Below, one piece after another: positions 17,544 through 24,686 of a stretch of DNA of 64,000 nt (position 1 is its first letter; every line of letters begins with the position of its first letter). This DNA is from JAGQRJ01 sp041402045. Lineage in GTDB: Bacteria > Planctomycetota > J058. The DNA lies in NCBI GenBank assembly GCA_041402045.1, contig JAWKSZ010000015.1, forward strand, positions 1-64,000, read 5' to 3'. The notes beneath the pieces were generated by a model, which did not search any database, was not told the DNA's origin, and saw only the letters and a program-made list of their open reading frames with translations. Made by a program: the position numbers and the translations under genes.

Positions 17544-18481
17544 GGCGTCCTCCGCAGCCCGAAGCCGGCCAGGCAAGCGAGACCGAGCAGGATCAGCCCC
17601 GCCCGGGCGAAGGGCCCGAACAGGTCCTGGGCCTCGGCGGCGACCTTCTCCAGCTTCACCGGCTGCATGGCGTCGATCCGCGCGAACACGTGCTCGAGGG
17701 CCGCCGGGTCGCCGGCGGCGAAGACCTCGCCCCCGGTGCGGCTGGCGATCGTGGTCAACTCGGCGGGGGGCGCGCTGTCGGCGACGTGGATCGCGTAGAC
17801 CACGATCCCGGCCGCGCGCAGGCGCTGGGCGACCTCCTCGTCGCGCCCGCCCGAGAGGTCGGCGCTGTAGCCGTCGGAGAGCAGGATCACCATGCGGTCG
17901 CCCTCCTCCCGCGCGGCGAGCACCTTCTCGCACGCGAGCAGCGCCTTCCCGATCTCGGTGCCGCCGAACCACGAGGGGAGCTTGGCCGGGTCGAGGAAGG
18001 GCGGCGCGCAGCGGAAGGCCGAGGCGTCCGACGTCAGCGGCACCCAGTGCAGGACCTGGTTGCCGAAGATCGTGAGCCCGAAGGCGTCGCCCTCGCGGAA
18101 GTCGAGGAACGCGTTGATCGCGCGCATGCACACGTCGTAGCGCCGGTTGCCCTCGGGCCCGTCGTAGCCCCCGGCGCCCATGTCGGCGGTCATGCTCCCC
18201 GACACGTCGAGGCAGAACTCGATATTGGTCAGCGCGCGGCGGGTCTCGGGGACGCTGAGCTGGAGCGGGCCCGCGGCGAGCAGGATCGCCACCGCGAGCA
18301 GCCCGGGGGCGAGCACCTCGCCGCCGGTGAGCAGCCAGCCCCAGGCGCGGTGGGGGCGACGCCCGTGGTCGAGGGGCAGGGCCACCGCCGTCTGGGGGCT
18401 CGGGCGCAGCGCCCGCAGGAGCAGGAGCAAGGGCAGCGCCAGCCCCAGGAGCAGCGCCGGTCGCGCGAAGCCCGAGATCAC
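17537..18481 (-). CDS. VWA-domain membrane protein, first in tandem (BatA-like)
   Basis: 314 residues. GTG 18481 overlaps the upstream stop as GTGA. Two N-terminal membrane segments (PALLLGLALPLLLLLRAL and APGLLAVAILLAAGPLQL), a VWA domain with LDVSGSM (about residue 94), FGLTIFGNQV, GTEIGKAL and MVILLSDGYSADLSGG, and a final membrane helix (AGLILLGLACLAGFGL). MIDAS residues DxSxS, Thr and Asp are all present. It pairs with the following VWA gene, as BatA and BatB do. Confidence 0.87.
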   Translation of the reverse strand: MISGFARPALLLGLALPLLLLLRALRPSPQTAVALPLDHGRRPHRAWGWLLTGGEVLAPGLLAVAILLAAGPLQLSVPETRRALTNIEFCLDVSGSMTADMGAGGYDGPEGNRRYDVCMRAINAFLDFREGDAFGLTIFGNQVLHWVPLTSDASAFRCAPPFLDPAKLPSWFGGTEIGKALLACEKVLAAREEGDRMVILLSDGYSADLSGGRDEEVAQRLRAAGIVVYAIHVADSAPPAELTTIASRTGGEVFAAGDPAALEHVFARIDAMQPVKLEKVAAEAQDLFGPFARAGLILLGLACLAGFGLRRTPW

Positions 18482-19238
18482 GCCGGCACCTCGGCCAGGA
18501 GCTGGGCCAGGTCCGCCGGCTGGGGCCGCGGGTGGTGCAGCCAAGCCTCGAGGGCCCGGAGCCGCGGGCCGTAGCTCGGGTCCTCGCGCAGCGCGACGAG
18601 GGCGTCGGACGGCGCTTGCTCGCTCAGCCCGGCGGCCAGGCACCAGCGCTCGAGGAGCAGGCGCTCGAGCTGCCCGCGCTCGGCGGTGTCGAGCTCGCGC
18701 TCGCCGGCGGTGGCGGCGAGCGCCGCGAGGGGGTCCACGGTCGGCGCCTGGGCCGCCGCCCGCGCGCGACGTCGCCCGCCGAGGGCGCCCCAGGCCAGCC
18801 AGCCCAGCCCCAGCAGCCACACCGCGCCGACCAGGATCAACGCCGCGCGGTAGCCCCCGCGCTCGGGCAAGCGTCCGGTGTCCAGGGCCTCCGGCGCCAG
18901 CGGATCCAGGGCCAGGAGCGGGTCCTTGATCGCCACCGGGAGCGCTTCGAGCCCGTCGGGGCGCGTGCCGTCGGCGCGCTGCAGGTAGTCGCGCAGGTCG
19001 TAGCGCCCGGCCTCGAGCCCGTAGTATTCGAGGTCGTAGCGGAAGCCCGTGCCGTGGGGGCCGCCCGCAGCACGCGCACCACGAGCGGCGGGCGCCCCGC
19101 CGCCGGGCGCCGCGGCTCGAGGTCCGCCGGGCCGACCACCCCCTCCAGCACCCCGCGCACGCCCACGCTGATCGGGGGCTGACCCTGCGCCAGGGTCAGC
19201 CCCGCGCAGAGCAGGAGCAGCGCGAGGGGCCGGCTCAC
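18478..19238 (-). CDS. BatD/DUF4381-like membrane protein (one frame break)
   Basis: About 253 codons. GTG 19238 overlaps the DUF58 stop. A signal peptide (PLALLLLCAGLTLAQGQ) leads into PISVGVRGVLEGVVGPADLE; near 19070 the frame shifts and continues as FRYDLEYYGLEAGRYDLRDY. A membrane helix (YRAALILVGAVWLLGLGWLAW) and a cytoplasmic domain (LERLLLERWCLAAGLSEQAP) finish it. Between DUF58 and VWA genes such operons usually carry a DUF4381-like protein, and the one-helix layout with a cytosolic tail fits. I cannot name it more exactly. Confidence 0.65.
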
Positions 19239-20097
19239 CGGGCGCCTGCCCGAGCAGGCCGCGGGCCTGGAGGAACTGGCGCAGCGGCGCGCGCACCGGG
19301 CGGTCGGTGCGCAGGAGCAGGTGGTCGATCCCGCTGCGGCGCAGGCGCTGGCGCACGTCCTCGAGCTCCCCGCGGGCGGCGCGCCCGCGGGTCACGAAGG
19401 CCACCCCGGTCTCGGCCTCGCGCCCGAACACCAGCCCGCCGCCGGCGAGGGTGTCCTCCGCCGGGTCGCGCAGCTGGAGCACGGCCACGTCGTGGGCCTG
19501 ACCCAGGCGCTCGAGGGCCGAGAGCGCCGCCGGCTCGTGGAGGTCGCTGAGCACCACGACCAGGCTGCGCTCGAGGGTCTGCTCGCCGACCTCGCGCAGG
19601 CGCTGGGCGAGGTGCGTGGTCTCGTCGTGGCGGTAGCGGCGCAGGCGGTGCAGCCACTGGTAGACCTGGTCGCGGCTGAGGCTCGGGGCGACCCGCAGCG
19701 GGCGCGAGCCCGCGCCCACGACGCCCACGGGGCTGACCCGCTCGAGGCAGGCCAGGGCCAGCCCGCCGGCGAGCTCGACCGCGAGCCGATACTTGCTGCG
19801 CCGGGTGCTGCTGACCGCCATGGAGGCGCTGGTGTCGACCACGAAGGTCACCGGCAGCGCGCGCAGGGTCTCGTACTCCTTGACGAACACCCGCCCCTTG
19901 CGCGCGGTCACCCGCCAGTCGATCCGCCGCACCGGGTCGCCGGGCTGGTAGGGCCGCGACTGGGCGAACTCGAGCCCGCTGCCCACGAAGGGCGAGCGGT
20001 CGGTGCCGTAGCGCAGCCCGTCGGCCAGGCGCTTGATCGCGATCTCGAAGCGCCGCGCGTCGAGGGGCTGGAGGTCCTCGAGGGTGCGCTCGCTCAC
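19235..20097 (-). CDS. DUF58 domain protein
   Basis: About 287 residues. GTG 20097 overlaps the moxR stop (GTGA). It has the family signature YQPGDPVRRIDWRVTARKG followed by VFVKEYETL, then a VWA-like half with VVDTSASMAV and LVVVLSDLHEPAAL. The end is uncertain: the frame as read runs on into the next gene, but a one-base change near 19250 gives a stop at 19235 overlapping the next GTG, matching the other junctions of this operon. DUF58 proteins accompany MoxR ATPases; their biochemical role is not settled. Confidence 0.85.
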
Positions 20098-21074
20098 GCG
20101 CCTTGCTCGCGCAGCAGGTCGCGCAGGACCGAGGGCCCGGTGTGCCCGTCGGCGAGCGCCTCGTAGGTCAGGCGGATCCGGTGCAGGACCACGTCCTCCG
20201 CCAGGGCGAACAGGTCCTCGGGCACGACGTAGTCGCGGCCGTGGATCAGGGCCCGCGCCCGCGCCGCGCGCACCAGCGCGATCCCGGCGCGCGGGCTGCA
20301 GCCCAGCTCGAGGGCGGGGTGCGCCCGCGTCTGGTGCACGAGTTCGACCACGTGCTCCACGAACACGTCGGAGACGTGCACCTCCTGCACCGCCTCCATG
20401 GCGCGCACGAGGTCCTCGGCGCTGCCCACGGGCTCGTCGGCGACCAGGTCGAACTCGGTGCGCGCCACGGCGCCCACCCCCTCCTTCTTGATCCCCAGCG
20501 AGAGGTTGCGGGTCAGCACCTCGCGCTCCTCGTCGCGGGTGGGGTAGGTCAGGCGGTGGCAGAGCATGAAGCGGTCGAGCTGGGCCTCGGGGAGCTCGAA
20601 GGTCCCCGCCTGCTCGACCGGGTTCTGGGTCGCGATCACCAAGAACGGCGTGGGCAGGGCCAGGCTCTCCTGGCCGATCGTGACCTTGCGCTCCTGCATG
20701 GCCTCGAGCAGCGCGCCCTGGACCTTGGGCGCGGCCCGGTTGATCTCGTCGGCGAGCAGAATGTTCGTGAACACCGGGCCCTTGATCGTGCGGAAGCCCT
20801 TGGTCTCCTCGTCGAGCACCTCGGAGCCCAGAATGTCCGCGGGCAGGAGGTCGATCGTGAACTGCACCCGGCGGAACTCGAGGTCGATCGCCTTGGCCAC
20901 CGAGTTCACGAGCAGGGTCTTGGCCAGCCCGGGGATCCCCTGCAGCAGCAGGTGCCCGCTGGTGAACAGCGCGACCAGCAGGCGCTCCACGACCACGTCC
21001 TGGCCCACCACGACCTGGCTCACCCGCTCGCGGACGGACTGGACGAAGCTGGCGCTGGCGGTGGTGGTGGTCAC
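20094..21074 (-). CDS. moxR: MoxR-family AAA+ ATPase
   Basis: 326 residues from GTG 21074, five bases behind a perfect AGGAGG (21079-21084); longer in-frame starts lack such a site. Walker A is GIPGLAKTLL (about residue 48), Walker B ILLADEINRA (about 108), sensor 1 VIATQNPVEQAGTF and sensor 2 SPRAGIALVRAARARALI. MoxR proteins are chaperone-like ATPases that act with VWA-domain proteins encoded beside them, as here. It heads a minus-strand run of overlapping genes to 15922. Confidence 0.95.
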   Translation of the reverse strand: MTTTTASASFVQSVRERVSQVVVGQDVVVERLLVALFTSGHLLLQGIPGLAKTLLVNSVAKAIDLEFRRVQFTIDLLPADILGSEVLDEETKGFRTIKGPVFTNILLADEINRAAPKVQGALLEAMQERKVTIGQESLALPTPFLVIATQNPVEQAGTFELPEAQLDRFMLCHRLTYPTRDEEREVLTRNLSLGIKKEGVGAVARTEFDLVADEPVGSAEDLVRAMEAVQEVHVSDVFVEHVVELVHQTRAHPALELGCSPRAGIALVRAARARALIHGRDYVVPEDLFALAEDVVLHRIRLTYEALADGHTGPSVLRDLLREQGA

Positions 21075-21215
21075 GGGGCCTCCTGGCGTGGGCACACGAT
21101 ACGCCAAGACCGCCGCGGGGCCGCGCGGTTTCAGCGGAGCAGGCGGCGCGAGGATTCGAGCGAATCGCCCCCCGCGTCAGCCGGTCAGGAGGGGACCGGG
21201 ACGGAGGGAGGATCC

Positions 21216-21629
21216 GTGAAGCTCAGGTGGTTCCTGTCGCTCGGCGCGCTGCTCGTCGGGCTCTCGTTCGTAGCGCCCGCGGTGGGGCAAGACGCGGCGC
21301 CGGCGCGCTACACGCTGGCGGGACGGCTCGCAGGCAAGGTGCTCTACGCCAACGGCCTCGAGGCCCGCGTGGAGGTCGAGCTCCAGGCGAGCGATCGCCC
21401 CGGACGCTTCACCGGGAGCTACACCCTGACCCCGATCACCGAGGACGCCTCGACCCCGCGCCGCGGTGAGGTCAGGGCCACGGTCGAGGGGGACACGGTC
21501 CGGGCGGCCTTCGACGGCCTGCAGGCGAGCGGGACCCTGGGCGCCGCGGACCCCCACGCCGTGTTCGCGCTCTACGGGAGCTTCGCCCAGCCGGGCGGGG
21601 TGTTCATGCTCTACCGCTACCGGCGCTGA
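21216..21629 (+). CDS. Secreted protein of unknown function
   Basis: 137 residues from GTG 21216 behind GGAGGGAGGA. Signal peptide FLSLGALLVGLSFVAPAVGQ, then a small beta-rich domain: YTLAGRLAGKVLYANGLEA, RFTGSYTLTPITED, GEVRATVEGDTVRAAFDG and FALYGSFAQPGG. The end is basic (YRYRR). I do not recognise the family. It is divergent from moxR and convergent with the GRQ-rich gene. Confidence 0.75.
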   Translation: MKLRWFLSLGALLVGLSFVAPAVGQDAAPARYTLAGRLAGKVLYANGLEARVEVELQASDRPGRFTGSYTLTPITEDASTPRRGEVRATVEGDTVRAAFDGLQASGTLGAADPHAVFALYGSFAQPGGVFMLYRYRR

Positions 21630-21640
21630 CCCCACACCGC

Positions 21641-21700
21641 GACGTCGCTCGGACGGGTCGCGTGAACCGAGTCGGTCCGCGCGCCCGTTCGAGCGACGTC
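21641..21700. terminator. Bidirectional stem-loop between convergent genes
   Basis: 21641-21657 pairs with 21684-21700 (GACGTCGCTCGGACGGG against CCCGTTCGAGCGACGTC, one mismatch), loop 26 bases. It begins 11 bases after the stop of the secreted protein and faces the end of the GRQ-rich gene, so it can serve both. Confidence 0.65.
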
Positions 21701-21762
21701 GACGTAGCCTCGAGGTGGGCTAGTAGGGCTGGCTGCCCGGACCCAGGCGCCCCGGGCGCCTC

Positions 21763-23306
21763 TCAGGGACCGAAGCCGTCGCTGGGCTCGAAGCCTTCGT
21801 CCTGGCCTCCGCGCCCGCCGCGAAGCCCTGACCCTGCCCACGGCCGAAGCCCTGGCCTTGCCCACGGCCGAAGCCCTGGCCCTGCCCACGGCCCAGCTGG
21901 CCGCGGAAGCCCTGGCCTTGCCCTTGACCCGCTGGCCGCGGAAGCCCGGGCCTTGCCCGCCTTGACCCGCTGGCCGCGGAAGCCCAGGCCTTGCCCTTGA
22001 CCCGCTGGCCGCGGAAGCCTGGCCCTGCCCACGGCCCCGCCTGGCCCGCTGAAGCCTTGGCCTTGCCCACGGCCCTGCTGGCCGAGGAAGCCTTGGCCCT
22101 GCCCGGCCCTGCTGGCCGCGGAAGCCTTGGCCTCGCCCACGGCCCTGCTGACCGCGGAAGCCCTGGCCTTGCCCTTGGCCCCGCTGGCCGCGGAGCCCTG
22201 GCCTCGCCAAGGCCCTGCTGGCCGAGGAAGCCTTGGCCTCGCCCTTGACCCCGCTGGCCGCGGAAGCCCTGGCCTCGCCCACGGCCCTGCTGGCCGAGGA
22301 AGCCTTGGCCTCGCCCACGGCCCTGCTGACCGCGGAAGCCCTGGCCTTGCCCTTGACCCCGCTGGCCGCGGAAGCCCTGGCCTCGCCCACGGCCCTGCTG
22401 GCCGCGGAAGCCTTGGCCTCGCCCTTGGCCCGCTGGCCGCGGAAACTGGCCTTGCCCTTGACCCCGCTGGCCGCGGAAGCCCTGGCCTTGCCCACGGCCC
22501 TGCTGGCCGCGGAAGCCTTGGCCTCGCCCTTGACCCCGCTGGCCGCGGAAGCCTTGGCCTTGCCCACGGCCCTGCTGGCCGCGGAAGCCTTGGCCTTGCC
22601 CTTGACCCCGCTGGCCGCGGAAGCCTTGGCCTTGCCCACGGCCCTGCTGGCCGCGGAAGCCTTGGCCTCGCCCTTGACCCCGCTGGCCGCGGAGGCCCTG
22701 GCCTTGCCCGCGGCCGCCCGGTCCGCCGGCTCCACCGCGATCGCGGTGCATGCCGGGGTCGTGGTCGCCCTCGTCGTTCTCGTGGTTCATGCCGCGCGGG
22801 CCACGGCGTTCGCCCTCGCCCTGCATGCCGCGCGGGCCACGGCCTTCGCCGCGCATGCCGCGGCCACGGCCTTCGCCCTCGCCCTGCATGCCGCGCGGGC
22901 CACGGCCTTCGCCGCGCATGCCGCGGCCACGGCCCTCGCCCTGCATGCCGCGCGGGCCACGGCCTTCGCCGCGCATGCCGCGGCCTCGACCTTCGCCCTG
23001 CATGCCGCGCGGGCCACGGCCTTCGCCGCGCATGCCGCGGCCTCGACCTTCGCCCTCAGGAGCGCCGGCCTCGGGCTTCGCCGCGGGGGCGGGCGTCGCG
23101 TGTTTCTTGTGGGCTTCGAAGATCCCCTGCCGAAGCTGCTCGCGGGTCAGCGCGCCCTGGTCGTGCTGCTCGTGCAGCCGCTGGAGCTCCTGCTCCAGCG
23201 CCGAGGGCGCCTCGGCCTGGGGGGTCTCGGAAGGGGTGGTGTCTTGGGCGTAGCCGAAGCCCGCCATGAGCGCGCTGCACGCCAGCGCCGCGATCCAGGT
23301 CTTCAT
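21763..23306 (-). CDS. Secreted Gly/Arg/Gln-rich repeat protein (frame-broken)
   Basis: About 515 residues. ATG 23306, signal peptide TWIAALACSALMAGFGYAQ, then a helical SHOCT-like stretch (LQRLHEQHDQGALTREQLRQ GIFEAHKKH). Two repeat arrays follow: four copies of GRGRGMRGEGRGPRGMQGE (about 22790-23060) and, after an acidic spacer (NHENDEGDHDPGMH), roughly 17 copies of GQGFRGQQGRG/GQGFRGQRGQG (about 21830-22710). The frame changes several times in the second half. The best ending is RGGRGGQDEGFEPSDGFGP with TGA at 21765-21763; read without correction the frame ends at 21720. The predicted product is a disordered, strongly basic envelope protein. Function unknown; RNA or polyanion binding would be pure analogy with RGG proteins. 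Confidence 0.75.
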
Positions 23307-23418
23307 AGGGAGCGTTCCTCTCTTGCTCTGTTCGGGGAACGCCCTGCGTCTGCGCGGGTTCTCGTCCAACGCGGTTAAATCTCGTTCACGCGACGCTCAT
23401 GAAGCCGCGTTCACGGTC

Positions 23419-24069
23419 TCAGCGCACGGTGCCCTGGATCGCCGGGGCGATCGTTGGCAAGAGCAGGTCCGCGTCGTCGACCTCGCGCAAGTAACCGCCT
23501 CGACCGCGGGTGCCGAGCTCGCGCAACACGTCGGACTCGCGCCCGATCCCGTAGACCAGGAGCACCGCCGGCGCGAGCTTCTTCTTGGCGCGCTCCTTCT
23601 GGCCGTCTTCGAAGGCCTTGAGCACGTCCTCGGTCTTCTCGCGCACGAACAGCCCGTCGGTCACGAGCACGATCGAGAGCTCGTCGCGGGGCTCGGCCAA
23701 CGCCTGGCGGAGCGCGGTGATCACCTGGGTGTCCCCGCCGGCGCCGCGCTGGGCGAGGAAGGCCGCGGCGGACTCGGTCGCCTGCAGCGAGGGGAGCGCG
23801 GCCCACCCGGGAGGGATCCCCTCCTCGGGCACGCCAGGCCAGCGCCGGGTGTCGTGGTTGAAGGCGATCAACGCGATCTCGACCTCGTCGACCGGTTGCT
23901 GGGCGACGCGCAGCACTGCACTGCAGGCCTGACCGAACTTGTTGCCGCGCATGCTGCCGGACGTGTCCACCACGAACACGATCCGGCGCGTCAGGCGAGC
24001 TTCGGGCTGAACGACGGTGAGGAACCCTGCGACGAGGAAAACGGCAGGGAAGCAGGCAAGCCGGAGCAT
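23419..24069 (-). CDS. Small secreted VWA-domain protein
   Basis: 216 residues. ATG 24069 follows AGGAGGG. A hydrophobic N-terminus (LACFPAVFLVAGFLTVV) is a signal or anchor. The rest is a VWA domain: VFVVDTSGSMRGNKFGQA (complete DxSxS metal site), IALIAFNHDTRRWPG, GGDTQVITALRQAL and IVLVTDGLFV, with a final YGIGRESDVLRELG. It lies apart from the Bat-like operon and lacks its C-terminal anchors, so a separate adhesion or scaffold role is possible. The next gene downstream is the GRQ-rich protein. Confidence 0.85.
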   Translation of the reverse strand: MLRLACFPAVFLVAGFLTVVQPEARLTRRIVFVVDTSGSMRGNKFGQACSAVLRVAQQPVDEVEIALIAFNHDTRRWPGVPEEGIPPGWAALPSLQATESAAAFLAQRGAGGDTQVITALRQALAEPRDELSIVLVTDGLFVREKTEDVLKAFEDGQKERAKKKLAPAVLLVYGIGRESDVLRELGTRGRGGYLREVDDADLLLPTIAPAIQGTVR

Positions 24070-24193
24070 GAACCCTCCTAGCTTTCCCCGCTTTTTAGAC
24101 GAGCGCTGCCTCGGAGCCGCCCGCCTTGAACTCAGTATGGCAACGCCCTACGCGGTTGTAAGGGTCAGCGAAAGTTTGCCGGCTGGAGCCCTC

Positions 24194-24667
24194 TTAGCGC
24201 GGGCCCTCCCGCTCTCGCAGCGCCGCCGAGAGCTCGTTGAGCTCGACCGCGACCTCCTCGAAGGCGTCGTGGGGCCGCAGCGTGGTGTGGGCGTGGTAGT
24301 CGCCGTCCCGCAGCGCGCGCAGGTGTCTGCGGAAGGCGTAGGTCGGGCCCACCATGCGGTGCGTGAACAGGATCGAGCAGGCGACGCTCAGCACCACGAA
24401 CACCAGGCTCAGCAGCGCCAGGATCACGAACACGTCGTTCTGGTAGTCCGTGAGGATCGAGCGCATGTCCGAGGAGACGCCGCTGAACTCGAGCCAGCGC
24501 GCCTCGCGCTGGCGCTGGTGATAGCCCAGCACCCCGAGCAAGGTCGCGGCGAACGCCAGGCTCAGGACCACGTTCACCAGGCCCAGGCGCAGTTGGATCC
24601 GGGGCTCGAGCAGGTAGTTGCGGACCTTGCGCCTGCGGCGCCCCTCCGCCCCTGGGTGGTCGTTCAT
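24194..24667 (-). CDS. HAMP-domain membrane protein
   Basis: 157 residues. A basic N-terminus, a first membrane helix (LVNVVLSLAFAATLLGVLGY), a roughly 40-residue extracytoplasmic loop, a second helix (VILALLSLVFVVLSVACSIL) and then a HAMP domain (MVGPTYAFRRHLRALRDGDY to LNELSAALRE). There is no kinase or methyl-accepting domain, so it must signal through a partner. It starts 19 bases after the stop of the GAF-PilB gene and is probably co-transcribed with it. Confidence 0.85.
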   Translation of the reverse strand: MNDHPGAEGRRRRKVRNYLLEPRIQLRLGLVNVVLSLAFAATLLGVLGYHQRQREARWLEFSGVSSDMRSILTDYQNDVFVILALLSLVFVVLSVACSILFTHRMVGPTYAFRRHLRALRDGDYHAHTTLRPHDAFEEVAVELNELSAALREREGPR

Positions 24668-24686
24668 GCTGCCCCTCGCCGGCCTG

